Part shown: positions 48,470 through 61,594 of the stretch, in pieces
Layout of the letters: each line of letters begins with the position of its first letter
Numbering within the stretch: position 1 is the stretch's first letter
Program-made: the position numbers and the translations under genes
Assembly: GCA_030765045.1 (NCBI GenBank)
Contig: CM060965.1
Coordinates: forward strand, 67,101,787-67,165,786
Source of the DNA: Tenodera sinensis
Taxonomy: Eukaryota > Arthropoda > Insecta > Mantodea > Mantidae
Length of the DNA: 64,000 nt
Direction of reading: 5' to 3'
Notes under the pieces: model-generated
What the model saw: only the letters and a program-made list of their open reading frames with translations
The model's database searches: none
Told to the model about the DNA's origin: nothing

Positions 48470-51400
48470 GGTCTGCAGCGTTGCCAAGTCAAAACTAACT
48501 TCGTCTCTCTTAGTAATTACTTGATTAACGCTCGGACATTAATAGTTCATTATAAGCTTAACACTTATGTTAGATATAAACAGAATGGTTGTGGAAGTAT
48601 TTACGAAAAAAGCGCAATTTTTAGCTCCAGTCGTTCCGTATTTATACGCAATTATATTTACGTGTACTTTGTCAGAACTGAAGCAGACACAGCTGTTAAC
48701 AGAGGAGTGAATAACCTTTCTGAGTAAGTGTATCTTTACGCATCCCCCTTTCTCTTAACACCCCTAATTACTCTGACCAAGGAGATAATGTAACATGCCG
48801 CTAAGTAAAGCAAATGATTGTATTAGTGATAGAAGAGGAAACAATTACAATGTTTTACGTAGTTAAGCACAGGTATTTTATAGGGTGTATCCGTTTTTTC
48901 GAAGGAACTCAAAAGGACGAAAAAGGTGCAAACTTGATTTTAAAAAGTGCCAAGAGCTAACTGCTATAGCGCGTGGAATAAATCAACCCATTTCTGTTGC
49001 CATATATTTAGTTTAATTGATTAGCCAAATTTTTACTTTTGATCTACAGTTCCACTTAATAGCTCTCTAAAATGCACAGCAAAACGCTATTCTTACGCTA
49101 CGCACATGCTACATGCTATGTCTATCTATTTCACGCACAAGCACACGATGTGGCTACGTGGTAGCGCGTTCCTATTGGCTACTGCCATATGCAGAAGACT
49201 TGACACGGATAATAGAGGCTAGCATACTACCCCAGACCACGGAAAATCCTGTACCTGTGTAAATGTATGAAAACCAGCTACACTTTAGCTAACGGTTTAG
49301 AAAGTACTACGCACATTCCCTGTGCTAGTAGCGAAAACGAACTCGCAAGAAGAATAAAGCAGGAAAGTTATGAAGGGCGCGTAGGAGGAGACAGGAGGAA
49401 AAGACGGAGTTATACAATAAAGTTGTAACATGATGATATTGCTGTAGGTCTCTGAGGTGCTGCAGGTAGAGGGAGAAATCCCTTTTCCATGGCACTGCGT
49501 GTACTCATGCGTTATGAAAGCCAATATGGGAACAAACAAGGACGTGGACAACCGTTTCCTGGGGGAACCCGCTGACAGCCCGTCGATGTGCCGCCAGCAT
49601 TTATTTGTTGTTCGGTGTTGCGTGAGATTCGCGGTTAGCTGTTTAGCGAACCGACCGTCGCCGCAGTCATTGTCAAGGAAATACCGCATAGTCCCAACAT
49701 TTGCTAATGAAACCGTATGTTGCTTAAGGAAGCATAGTCGACCGTTAACTTAGCTCATTAAATGTTACTGTCAATGTACGGGACTAGCAAATTCAACAAG
49801 CTACATTGCAAAAACAGACGAAGTCAGGAGAATGATTTTGTAATAAATTTCCTCACTTTTATTGTTAACACTAGTATTATTTTTTATGTTTTTACTTAGC
49901 TTTTATAGTTATTTAAGCGGTGAAAGAAGTAGCTTAGAATAGTTACATCCTCCTCATATTTGACTCTGACATTTAATTACTGCTGAGCAGTCGTTTTGTT
50001 GTAGAATCTTTAAGCCTGAAGTGCCCATTTCTTCCTTATGGTGAAGCATTGCCAAAATTGGTTGAAGGATATGAATGTGTCGCTATATACGGACTACTTC
50101 CCACTGCTAAGAGCTCAGTGGCCCGAGGTAGGAGGTTCATATATTCATTTTAAATCGAAGAATTTCATTTTAGAGTACGTCCTGGTCGTCTCGTCTATTT
50201 TATTAAAGCTTTGCAAAGAAAAAAGGCATCCCTGCAAATAAGAGATAAATTTCGTGCTATCGATGTATCAATAGAATTATCAAGACAACACTGCAATTAT
50301 TCAAATGCCATCCTTGAGGACCAGATAGTACTAAACCAATTTAAGACATGAACAAGTAGGATAGAGACTCATAGATTTCCGGTTTTTCTCAAAAGTCTAT
50401 GGAGCAAATGTCATTTTCGTAGACATTTTCTCTGTAGGGACGGTTTAAGCATATAACTCCCGCACATCCTCGTCGAGCACGGCCCATTTTGAAATTACGC
50501 TTTGGTACTCCAAGCAAAGTGTACGCTGGTTTCCTAAGATTAATTCTACTCAGGACAACACTCAAAAAAACCTGATCAACTATACATTTTAATAGCAACT
50601 GTGTACATGATCTTACAATTCGAAACAGATATGTATTTTAACATCGGTAAACGCAATTTATAACTACTTTTTACTTCCAAGGTCCTTTCAAGATTTTGCA
50701 TCCCAAGTAGAGAACAGGTCTATCCAGGCAGATTTAAACAACAATGGCGAAGGGAGTGGAGTGTGGAGTTTAAGGGCCCGTCGACAGCTGGGTCATTTGG
50801 GCCAAACAATGGCGAATGGCAAAGAATTTGCTGGTAGAGCCGGCGGCTTTTGGTGTGACAATAGCGTAGCAACAAACGAGAAGTGAAAATAAAAAATGTT
50901 CAGTATCTGGAGTTTACTGCTTAACACAGTTTTTTCTTTCAGTTTTTAACTGCTTTTAATCAGCCATGGACAACAGAAAAAGGAAATCTTATATACTAGA
51001 TCAGAAAGTAAAATTTACGGGAAGTGGAACTTAATCCACGCAAAACCAATACCGAAATTTCTTCAGATTAAGGAATTGTTTATACCACGCTATATACAGT
51101 TATCAGCAGGGAGCGGGGTTTTAGTACAAAATGCATCAAGTTAACCGTGCATCTACAACGGGAAGTGGAAACGCCGGTGACCTTGATGTGCTCTTGTAAA
51201 CAAGTAGAGTGGAAGGCAGTACAGCCCCCATGCTACCTGCTGGCTCTATACTCCATGCTGTTAATTCATTCCAATGTTTACTTACTAAAACCCCGTTCCC
51301 TAGTCCGCAGTAACAAAATCAGGTGTATGCACTTTATGCAAGAGCGAAACAAGCCAAATTAACTGATTTCTTTCAAGAAGGACTAATGTTCAAAATAATG

Positions 51401-52890
51401 TTTTCTTCGTACATATCTTTGTTATTTTCAAGATTATACCCTGGAGGCTCACTGTAACGCTTTTTTTAAAAAAAAATATGCTGCATTATCATAATTTCAT
51501 GTGTAATATTCCCTCTTCCCCATGATATTCGCGTAAACCAGGTTCAAGTGTAGTTCCTTTGTTTTGCTGAGGTGACTAGCAATACCAGAAGTAATTTAAA
51601 TTCTAGAGTGCCAGCAACTCTCGCACCACTAAGTTTAATTTTTTCTGACAATTTTTCTTTCACACGGCTGTCAGTAGGATGAGGTTGGAAGGTTCAATTG
51701 GATTGCAAAGTTTTATTCCCATGGCCAGCATGTATGACAATGTATCTTTGGCTTTCCGTACACATACGCTACCCTAGTGAGGCAATCGAAATATAGAAGG
51801 TTATGCGCGTTTCAGTGTTTACTTACGCTATTCCAGTGGTAGAATATCGATACGAAAGCTCAGGATCCGTGTTTGGAGCCCAACATTTTTCAAACTAATT
51901 AGGTGACTTACCAATATAAATGTTGCTTCCACCACTTTATTTGTGAAAACCAAGTTAAGAGAATCTGTTACTGATTAGGCAGTTAGCAAAATTTGACTTG
52001 AGAAGCCATCATCAGGCCTGTTACATAATGACAAATATTTAAACATCATTAAGGAATGAAATGTGAAACCATGAAATTAATTTTCCAAAGTTAGTTTAAC
52101 TTTCCAATATGATTGTTATTTCCATCACTTTATTTATGAAAACTTAAGTTCAAAAGACCTGCTCCAGGATGACAAATATTTTACCATTATTAAGAAAAAG
52201 AAGAAAAGAAAAGCTGACTTGTCTCTTGTGATAGGATTATTTTGTTTGAATTTTGAGTACTAAATATTTCATATAGAAAAATATATGTAAACATATGTTG
52301 ACGTTTGGCACATTTTCCAATAAACCATCTTTGTGCCTTTGAAAGCTCTGGGCATCACATAATGGCACATTGGTTACAAGGGATTACCATTTGAACAGCA
52401 CGTATTGATTTTCTTGGCTAATTATACCAACTTCATTATCTAGGTATTAATAATCTGCATATAGATTATGCTCATTACAATGCGTTGGAGTACAAGGGTG
52501 ATAAAATGATTATTATTTAAATTATTACTTACGTTTAGCATGCTTAAAAATGATCTCTAAACTTTAAAGCGTGGACTATACATCCATATAATCAAACGGC
52601 AAACCAAGTGTTACCATAATGTTCGATTTTGGGTAAATGTAATTGATATTAACGTGTATAATGCTACCCTGAAGCAAAACCCTCATTTTTAGCTTTATGT
52701 GGCGCAGCTTTTCACGGAAAAATTGCTTAAACGATTTTATAATCCCTGACATATAACATACCTTACTTAGAAAATGATTTTTTTTTGTAGTTTTTTCCTT
52801 TATTATCGATCAGCACTGCAGCTCTATCAAATAAGTGAGAATTAGAGAAATAAAATTAAATACAGCGAACATACGAAATAATAACAAGGA
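48470..52890. other. Long anonymous stretch
   Basis: No recognisable gene; the frame pair at 49300-49750 is open on both strands without known features. Two diverged direct copies of a dispersed segment lie at about 51908-52053 and 52098-52195 (shared: ccactttattt-tgaaaac, then atgacaaatatt). The 37-base segment at 50767-50803 matches that at 3964. A tRNA-like scrap lies near 51827-51885. Confidence 0.45.
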
Positions 52891-53323
52891 TTCTGTAACA
52901 GTATTGAGGTCAACCACTACTGGTCCCTCTGGAACAAGTACCTGTTGAGAATATTGTAGAAGATCTCAATCCTCTTCTGTGGTGTCCGACAGGTTGTCAG
53001 TTGGTAGCAACAGATCTTGTGTCTGACGACTGCGGATGAGGTTTGAAGGCCTGAGACCTATGGCCCAAGAAGAAGAAAACCGCACCTGGGAGCTGGTGAA
53101 GACGAACAAAAAGGTCATGAGCCTGATGACGAATGAAGTCCGTTACGGAAAGAATTCCAAGTTCACGGTGTAGCTGAGTGTTGCAAACAAACCAGGGAGC
53201 ATGAAGTGCGAATCGTAAAACTGTATTCTTAAAAGACTACAAGGCCACAATTTTACGAAAAGCTGCGCCACCCCTCACAGGAAAGGCACAGGTGAGAAGA
53301 GGACGAAGTACGGAGATGTAACG

Positions 53324-54200
53324 TTAAAGAACTGTACCACGATTCAGAGAACATTTACGGTTAATCAGAGGATAAAACTTGGAAAGTTGGGAATAAGCCA
53401 AGTTGAGTTTACTGTTGATAAGAGCCTTCCAGATAAGTCGGCTGCCAAACAGTACTCCTAGATATTTCACTGTGTCGTCCTTGCGTTTCCAGGGCATGTG
53501 GATATTATCTAGCAAAACAGGTACAGGAGGTGCGCGTCGCCGGAGACTGAAAAGCATCATTTCGCATGTACTGTGATTGAGAGCGATGCGCCATGGATAT
53601 AAAGAATCCAGAACAGTTTGAAGATGATTGGCAGCTACGTGAATATCTTCATGGGAAGTAAACAAGCCTGTGTCGCTGGCGTACATGGGCTCACTGACAA
53701 ACTGCAGGAGAGGAATGTCTGAGATGTAGATGTTAAAAAGGGTAGGTCCTAAGACGGAACCCTGAGGTATACCAGCAAGGACGGGTCTAGAGGAGGAACG
53801 TCTGAACCTAAAGTGACGGAGAAACTGCGATCCAGTAGGAGATTGTAAATTAACTGATATAGACAATCAGGAAGACCAATATTATGAAGTTTAAGCAACG
53901 GACCAAGGTGTCAAAAGCTTGACTGAAATCTAAGATAGCAGCTAGGCTATGCTGTTTCCTCTCGAACGCTTGAGCAATGTGCTCGGTAATGCAAAGAAGC
54001 TGGTGCATCGAGAATGCCGTTGGCGAAAGCCAAATTGAAATGGTGGTAGCACTGAGGAGGCGGATAAATATGTGCAAATGCGGATATTCACAAGCTTCTC
54101 AAAAATTTTGAACAGGGCCGGTAGAAGACTTATTGGGCTATAACCGGAAGGCTGATGTGCAGGTTTTCCGGGCTTGTGCAGAGGTATGATATTGACATGT
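53324..54200 (-). pseudogene. LINE reverse transcriptase domain, inactivated
   Basis: Ordered palm and finger motifs on the minus strand: IIPLHKPGKPAHQPSGYSPI with SLLPALFKIFEKLV (54180-54080), then SLAAILDFSQAFDT (about 53955-53910, the motif with the first catalytic Asp). Next is the longest open frame, 53866-53324, with GIPQGSVLGPTLFN at residues 32-45, MYASDTGLF at 61-69 and VKYLGVLFGSRLIW further on. The catalytic YADD is changed to YASD, which should abolish polymerase activity. A frameshift separates the FDT motif from GIPQGS. Similar to Jockey-clade elements of insects. Confidence 0.85.
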
Positions 54201-55164
54201 TTTCAGTAGGTAGGAAATTAACCCAAGCGGAGGAGAGCGTTAAATAGAGGCGAGAAAGGTATGGGCTTTGCGAGAAGGATTTTTAAGAGCAATATTGGGA
54301 ATACGGCCCTGACCAGAAGGCTTTTCGGATTCCAGTGTGCGCAATAGTCGACGAATCTCGTTTGGTGAAGTAAACTTTATGGACACAGGAACACTCGGAG
54401 GAAAAAGTGGTTGGTCCTCTATAGCGAATTTATGAACAGCATCAGCGACTGGGTTGAGTGTAAGGGCCGTCTCAAAATAGTCAGCAAAAAGCTTGCACTT
54501 TTCTTTGTCACTGGTGTAGTGGCAACCAGTGCAGCGGAGAGCTGGTATCAGATGTGATTCCGCAGATTGCGGGTGGTTTCGTTCCAGAGACTGCTGTCTA
54601 GTGGGGAAATGTTGGTCAGATGGCGCTGATACGAAGAATAGTGGTATTCATCCAGCGTACGCTTAACCTTCCGCGTCAACTGGTTCAATCTATGACGCTG
54701 CTAGGTTAACGGTGCAGTTGCCAGCAACGACGGATAAGATTCTTCTCTCTCAGCAGCTGAAACAATCGTCTGAGGTAGTGTTTCATAAAATGGTGGGCAG
54801 TGGTCGTCACGCCGGGAGACAGTGACAGCCGATGGAATAGACGCAGGCACGATGGTGGTGAAATGAGATAGCCATATCAACATCCTGTTTCTGTGTCAAA
54901 GGAAGGTGTGGGTAGAGCTGCTGGTTGAGGTGATGCTAAAACTGATCCCAGTCTACGTTCCCCTGTATCAAGCAAGGAGCGTATGTAGAGTAGATTCTAT
55001 CCACATGAAAGGTTGCAAGAATGGCACAATGACCGGAGTCCATTTCAAGCAGAACGTGCAGGAGGAGGGGTTACGTAAAGTTGTTTATTAGAGCGACATC
55101 AAGAATATCTGGTTGGAGTCTGACGTTATTAAAGTAAAAGGTAAGTGCATCAAGAGCGTAATTA

Positions 55165-55222
55165 AGGCACACCGGCGACGTTGAAGTAATCCTGGCAATT
55201 GGCAGCGTCGTTAAATGACAAA
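55165..55222 (+). repeat. SINE 3' end fragment
   Basis: ggcacaccggcgacgttgaa followed by caattggcagcgtcgttaaa and gacaaaatat closely match 60016-60075. This kind of end (GCGTCGTTAAA) recurs widely in insect SINEs as I recall. Confidence 0.6.
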
Positions 55223-55789
55223 ATATTGAAAAGTATGAAAAAACTTGGTGACCGAACGGTAATCCGCAATGTTGGTGGTCTTTAACACAGTTCCACGTTG
55301 TTGAGGTGTGAGGTTAGAAGAGGTATGAGAACGTAGGTCGGCTAAATCTGTTGCTAATTGTTGACATCAAGCAGGAAAATGGGTGGAATTTTAACGCTGG
55401 GTGCGTCGGTGGATACAGCTTGTGTTTCGGAGTCCTCCATGATTTCCAAAGCAGCATAATCTGTTATGCACGGAGGGTCAATCTACCAGATATTTCTGGA
55501 GAAGAGAAGAAGCAGCGGCAGCAGCTCCGGGCGAAGACTGAGAAGCGGCGAAGTTGCGTTTCTACGCTGCAGTCGAATGGAGCAGATCAGCAGCGGTCGC
55601 ATGCTGCGATTGCGTCACCCTGGAGCAAGCCTCGGGAACAGAACAAATGGAAGCAGTAAAAGAATACTGTTGGCAGTTGCTCACTGAAGGTTGTTGAAGT
55701 AAGGGAAGAGATAACGTTAATGTGGACAAATGTTCGGCGTCATAAGCAATATTTGTGGAGAAACGCACTAAGTGGCCAGTTCCATGTGG

Positions 55790-56845
55790 CTCTAAATAGT
55801 TCCATGTAGAAAAAATAAGAATATCACATGATCAAACGCGATAACACAGCACTTTAAGTAGAGCAAACAGCTTAACGCACAGGTGAACTAACAGCGTACA
55901 ATCACTAGTCACAAATAGAAATTAGACTCTATGCTATCTATGTAAATTACACTCAAAGACGGTTATGGTAGAAGTGGTACGAAAAATAAATAAAATCGAA
56001 GTATCAGTTTATTATTCGTTTTTTTTTTATTTTTAATTTATCTTTTTATTTCTTTATTTATTTATTTGTTTATTTATTTATTTTTTTAAGGTTAAGATAA
56101 GTTTATTTTAATTTTCTATTTATTTACAGAAGTTCGAAAGAATTAATGTTCAAGAAAGTTCACTAAGTTTTCGTTGCCACTAATCGTATATTTTAACCGA
56201 TCACCGTGAGGAACAGTACAGCTCCGATTGCACAAAGAAGTGTACAAGTTTGCGTAGGGTTACACTGTTTATTTATAATGTTTTAATTTTTAATGCGATA
56301 GAAAAGTGTTTATAACTAAAGCGCGTTTCACCCTTAAAAGACAGTACACGTTAAATGGAGTGCAGTGTTGCAACATGTACTAGTTGCGAATCTTTCTCCG
56401 CGCGCGACCCCGAGGTGACCAGAGTCCTGTACTTAGTCCTTCAATTGCTGCTTGACGAGATGGGCACTTTTAACTTTGGTATCCCTCCATGCCTTTGTTA
56501 CCGTATGACCTAAATTTACAAATGACTCGTCTGTATAAACAACTGATTTCCCCTGGTCCCTAAACCTTTTTATGTCTTATTGTGATGGCAAGAGAGAAAA
56601 TTGCGTTTTGCAAATCTGCTCTAAATATGTACTAAATCCTGTTTTGCACCCAGAGGACACATTATCACGAATGACAGTGCGATGTAACTTACACCGCTGG
56701 AAATTTCTGTGTGTTACTAATAACTTATTGCCACAAAATTCAAGAAGCGTATACGAAAATTTTATGGACAATGCATACATATAAAACCTCATTTTCACAA
56801 TTGCCGATGTGCTTCGAAGAATCGTCGCAAAGTATGAAACCATGT
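55790..56845. other. Anonymous AT-rich DNA
   Basis: Includes a T-rich stretch with degenerate TTTA units at about 56018-56120. No gene. Confidence 0.5.
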
Positions 56846-56848
56846 TTT

Positions 56849-57572
56849 ACGTTCTCTACTACGTATAGTAAGTAGGGGAAGTATTGTATTCCAACCAAAT
56901 ATTGGATGTCGAGATTTCACCGGAAATATATGTTTAAGAGTCCCCTTGAATGGGAGAGAGAGGGGAAAAAAAGAAAGAAAGAAAGCATTGCTAGAAAAAC
57001 GTGTGCGCGTGTGTAGTGTCTGTGAACAGCATAACTCAAAAGTTGATAAAAATCAAAGTTGGTATTTTAAGTTTAATATATTTCAAGGATGCGACATGAA
57101 GATTTTGAAGAAAACTCCAATCTTAAGTGTCCTTTTCATGGAAAATGTCTCTATTAGATTTTGATTAAAATGCCACGTGTGAGATACTTTTATAGCAAAT
57201 ATGATGTATATTTTGAATTTTGAATAACTGGTAAAGTAAGAGACAGAGCAATCTTACTGCACAAAAAATTTAGATCTTGCTAAAGCACATAATTTATGCC
57301 CAAAATTTGTTTGTGGAGTGAACCACATCGGAGATATTCCTTGTTATTTTGGAAGATCGTTTATGCAGTTTTTTTTTTCCTTAGCCGTGCAAAGAGAACG
57401 GAATCTCAAAGCTTTGAAAGATTTGACTATCGCTCAAAGCCTACTGTATTCCTATATTCCCCTCGCACCAACAAGGAATTAAGCAATAAGATTTCTGCAA
57501 ATATTTATTTCAACTAACATGAAGATAGAGGAATAAGAGTTTGTAAGAATGGTTAGTACAAGAGTGGAGAGT
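56849..57572 (-). mobile_element. Repeat A, near-complete copy (about 724 bp)
   Basis: Starts acgttctctactacgtatag and ends gtggagagt followed by the conserved outer flank cacgtgggtgaaacacc. Landmarks in reverse order: gatttcaccggaaatatatg, aacagcataactcaaaa, tatttcaaggatgcgacatg, ataactggtaaagtaagaga and gactatcgctcaaagcctac. The region before the CA site has gained a GA/GAAA-rich stretch (56951-56985). Confidence 0.75.
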
Positions 57573-57579
57573 CACGTGG

Positions 57580-58735
57580 GTGAAACACCTCAGACTTTTA
57601 AATCGAGTGTTTAAGATGGTCAGAATAAAATCAGTACTTTGGTGTGCGTAGTAATGTCTCTTGCGAAGGGGACATTTCAAAAAGGTTAGATCAGATGACA
57701 TGCATACACTTGGGAAAATGTGGATATACAAAAAATATTTCGAGAACAACTTATACTAGGAAAAAACAGACAACGTATATTTTAATCTCCACCTGGCAAG
57801 TTTTTTGTTTATTTATTTGCGATTTCCCAGTTTTATGGAATGGTACGTTGTTCAGTGAGCATGAGGCAGACTTCGCACGCAATTTACAAACAAATTGAAG
57901 ATATGCATTTTATTCTTCTACTATCCTAAACATGTATTTCAATTTTCTGATAAAGTATATTTTGTAGGGGATGAATTTGGTGAAAATATCCATCTTGCAT
58001 TGTGAGATGCTGCACCAAAATTCAAAGGTTAGTATCTATTCGAATTTTGGTTTTTAAGGTAATGTGTCTGAAAATCTAAAAATATACAGCTTTGTTTCAT
58101 TCCTTTGATCTTTTCACTGTATACTCGGAACAAAAACATAGAATGCACAAAACATTTATCCAGCAATGCCAAACCGTTGTTAAGATACTATTTTATTATT
58201 CACAACATAATTAATCACTTTCTGATGTAATATGAAGTGCTTCTTGGACCCTTCGGTGTATGGTATCGCTCATTAACAGTTAATTTTAGTCAACATAAAG
58301 AAATTATTCTTAATTTTAATTAATTTAAAAGAAAATAATTTTGTATAAATTTGATTGAAATTTGGCTGTGAGTTTTGTAAAATAATATCGATTTAACTGA
58401 ACTACTTAATATTTTAACTAATGCACAACAATGTTTGAATCGCAATTCTTTGAACTTTCTAAAAACGTCAAGCTAATAATTGGAAACTGTGGTCCAACGA
58501 GCATTTTTAAGCATGAAAAATGCTGGGGAAAATAGGAAATCGGAATAAGGATGTTTAAAGTTCATTGTACTATGTAAACTAGATGATACAGGATCGATTA
58601 AATAACCATTTGTGACTAAAAATGTTTATATTAACAACAGTTCCATAGCATAAAATTACAAGTTAGAATAATAAAAATTAAAAAAAAAAAAAAAAAATCG
58701 AACATTTTCAACATTTCTCCAAGTTGTACGGTTTT
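57580..58735. other. Anonymous AT-rich DNA
   Basis: No recognisable gene or repeat. An A run lies at 58679-58696. Confidence 0.45.
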
Positions 58736-58738
58736 GCT

Positions 58739-58796
<58 letters not shown>

Positions 58797-58809
58797 CTTT
58801 TCCTAACAC

Positions 58810-58854
<45 letters not shown>
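58739..58854. repeat. (TC)n then (CA)n microsatellites
   Basis: About 26 TC units (58739-58792), a 13-base spacer, then about 24 CA units (58806-58854). The arrangement differs from the repeat A-associated arrays and no repeat A landmarks flank it. Confidence 0.93.
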
Positions 58855-58858
<4 letters not shown>

Positions 58859-58859
58859 C

Positions 58860-59805
58860 ACACTTAACCGCACCTGCACTTGACTGAGACGTGGATGAGA
58901 AGGGATGATCTCGAACCCGGTAGTGTAAGACCAGGGGGATGCCTTAAAGGTCAGGCTAGAGTGTGGACGCCTGAATTAGCACACGTCTGCCTCCACATTG
59001 TTTACCCTGTAATGCAGGAGTCTTCCCTTTGTCAGCTTTTGCAAGGGCCCGCTTTGGGCTAAATATAACTTGCGTGCCATGACAAAAGGCTTAAGGAAAA
59101 TGTGAAAACAGTTTCATAAAGTAGAAACATGCTAGTACTGTTGCCAGTTTATATATCATGCTCCCTTTGTTCTGGTTTCTCCCTTTCTCCTGACCTCTTT
59201 TCCCAACTCGTAGTTAACTATTTTATTCTTTTTTTTTTTGAATGGAAATAGAAACTAATCGGAGGACGAATGAGGAATTCTTGTTGTTTCTGAAGCTTAC
59301 GAAAGAATTGCTTGTCCCCTCTGTGAGTAAGCGAAACTCGAGAAGATAAAATTCGAATGGAATACAAAGAAGAAAGGGGCTGAGACTAATGCACCTTGCG
59401 TTTTCATTGTATTCCCCCTACGCTCGTCAAATTTACCGGAATCTTTCCTTTGTTTTATTGAAGCTGGAACACTTTCGATTGTTTCGTAGTCTGAAAGATA
59501 ACAAACGCTTCAAAATAGCTAGTACACCACACACGAAGCAAATGGGCAATTTTATACGGTCTCCAAATGCTTCTTTCTGACTTTGTATTGTTATCTTGTC
59601 TGAAAGATCATTATAATGATTTCAGCACGTACTTTATCAAACGAATGATATGTTGTGTGTTAAAATGTTATCTTCAAGTATGTTATGTTGCTAAAACTTC
59701 ACATTAACTATTCTATTTGTCTCAAACTGATGTTTTCCTTTCTGTAGAATATCATTTTCTCTTTCTTTGCTCGGGCAGAAATGACCTTGTTGTCGATGGG
59801 CCCTA
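58860..59805. other. Anonymous DNA
   Basis: No recognisable gene. A patch at 58870-59050 is GC-richer with no assignable features. Confidence 0.45.
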
Positions 59806-59810
59806 AGCTG

Positions 59811-59910
59811 CACTGACTCGCTCGCTCAATCACCGACTTACTGACTCACTCATTGGCTCACTGACTGACACGCTGACTGACTCACTGACTCGCTCACTGA
59901 CTCACTCGCC
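59811..59910. repeat. Degenerate GACT/CACT minisatellite
   Basis: A roughly 4-bp periodic array built from GACT, CACT, CGCT and variants (ctgactcactgactcgctca), about 100 bases long, ending just before a gatcgatc palindrome. Confidence 0.8.
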
Positions 59911-59939
59911 CACCCGATCGATCGCCCAGATCAATGGTT

Positions 59940-60075
59940 TTTAAGTGTGCTTAAAAACGACAGCTGCATGTCAGTAGATTTACTGGCATGTAAAAGAACT
60001 CCTACGGGACGAAATTCCAGCACACCGACGACGCTGGTGTGATTTGACAATTGGCAGCGTCGTTAAACAACAAAA
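59940..60075 (+). repeat. SINE 3' portion
   Basis: The block gcatgtaaaagaactcctac, gggacgaaattccagcacac, cgacgacgctggtg and caattggcagcgtcgttaaa reads as the conserved 3' end of an insect SINE family. It shares its last 60 bases with 55165-55222. No head is visible upstream; the minisatellite may replace it. Confidence 0.6.
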
Positions 60076-60079
60076 TAAT

Positions 60080-61465
60080 TTTTTCATCTTTATTTGAAAT
60101 AAAATGTGTACAATTTTGTACAGTTTGTAAACCACAATATATGGCCACATCTTACAGCGAAAAAATGTGTGTGGTTAAAACACATTATTTATACAAAACA
60201 ATTTTTGTGTCATTCATATATTTACTATATATTCGTGTAACAGTTTGGATTTTCAAATACTTTCATTTCACTGTTACCTTAGCCTCCTGTAAGTCTTGTA
60301 CATGGAGCGAAATGTGTAATAAAACTTGTTCTGTAAACGTTTGTCTCAATATAAAGGAGATGGCATACTTTTTCACACGAATAGTTTATAAAGAATGGAT
60401 AGAGAATGTCATGTGAATCTAGTATCACATTTTGTTATAACGAATGATAGAACGATCACAGCTTTGCTCTGCACTTATAAATAAGCTCTCAGAAGTCCTT
60501 CCCTAGAGCAGCTCAGGTGGTAACGCCTCCGTGCCATGACACTAGTTTTCGAAAGAAAATAAATACGTATCTGAAATTGCATACTCCGAATAGTCAGGCA
60601 TACCATTTTTCGAAGTGCAATGAAATGGTTTGCCCAGCAACAGAAAACCACAGAAGTGAAAAAAGCGACAAGTTGTAATTTGCAGCACAATTATATTGGT
60701 ATTCTATGAAATTGTGCCACTCCATATTTGGCATGGACGGGCAGCATGGTAGAGCTATTGGAGGGGCAAGGGAATAGGCCAAAGCCGTGCCAGTTGGCTA
60801 TCGTTGGCAGCATATGCCAACTAATAAATGCAGTAGTATGCTATATTGGGAAGGTAAAATAAGATACATTAACTATTTTGCAATGTAAAAGTTAGCAGAA
60901 ACTTGTATTTTGTTGTATCATATTTGTCATTTCATTGCTAGTAGTACAGCAAATGATTAAAGGAGAAGCCTGCTTTCAAGGAAAACTAAAAACTATAGAG
61001 TGCAAGAGAACTACGTTGTGATATTTAAGAAAACATTTAAGATCGTATACTTTAATGAATTTCTCCCCTTCCATGCTTGTGAAACTCTTTCAGTTCTTAT
61101 TTTTGTTTGAGGGGCATTGGCGTATAAACTAAACGTTGCATCAAAGAGGAGTAAACTGGACATTGAACAGATTAAACGAAATTGTAGAGGTTATATTCTT
61201 CAAATATGCGACTGTTTACATGGAGAAATGAAAACATTAGAAATAGATACTGATGTACATGAGAGACTTATTGAAACACCTCCAGAGAATGGCAGATGAC
61301 TTCCAAAAATCCTTTCAGGTTAATGATTACTTACACAGGGACTAGGAATACCAAGATAGGACAATTCCTCTGGTTAGCTACAAGCAATGGGGCATAATGT
61401 TTAAATGTTGTGGACAGTATAAACTAGATTCTAATTTGAGAAATAAAGCACAAAAAGCTCAGTGA
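60080..61465. other. Anonymous AT-rich DNA with a repeat A scrap
   Basis: 60325-60420 resembles the diverged minus-strand 5' end of repeat A (tttgtctcaa, tagagaatgtcatgtgaatc). The 60-codon frame at 61117-61299 (DIEQIKRNCRGYILQICD) vaguely recalls zinc-finger hAT proteins but cannot be assigned. No host gene seen. Confidence 0.4.
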
Positions 61466-61476
61466 TGTAATAATAA

Positions 61477-61587
<111 letters not shown>

Positions 61588-61594
61588 TAATAAT

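Larger units (their letters stand above)
52890..55780 (-). mobile_element. Degenerate Jockey-like LINE with internal deletion
   Basis: On the minus strand the order is: a possible 5' leader (55780-55440); an ORF1 fragment beginning MEDSETQAVSTDAPSVKIPP near 55440 (PPIFLLDVNN is typical of Jockey-clade gag ORFs); a junction at about 55240-55140 where most of ORF1 and the N-terminal endonuclease are missing; the endonuclease end (LQPDILDVALINN); the linker (TNISPLDSSLWNETTRNLR near 54590); the reverse transcriptase; and a C-terminal tail to about 52980. Stops and frameshifts occur throughout. A SINE-like 3' end on the plus strand (55165-55222) lies at the deletion junction. Confidence 0.8.

Noticed and set aside
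49297..49753. 130- and 98-codon frames on opposite strands
   Set aside because: No familiar motif; mirrored openness on both strands is typical of chance in GC-richer patches.
61117..61299. Possible zinc-finger hAT fragment
   Set aside because: Only a vague resemblance around DIEQIKRNCRGYI; too little to assign.
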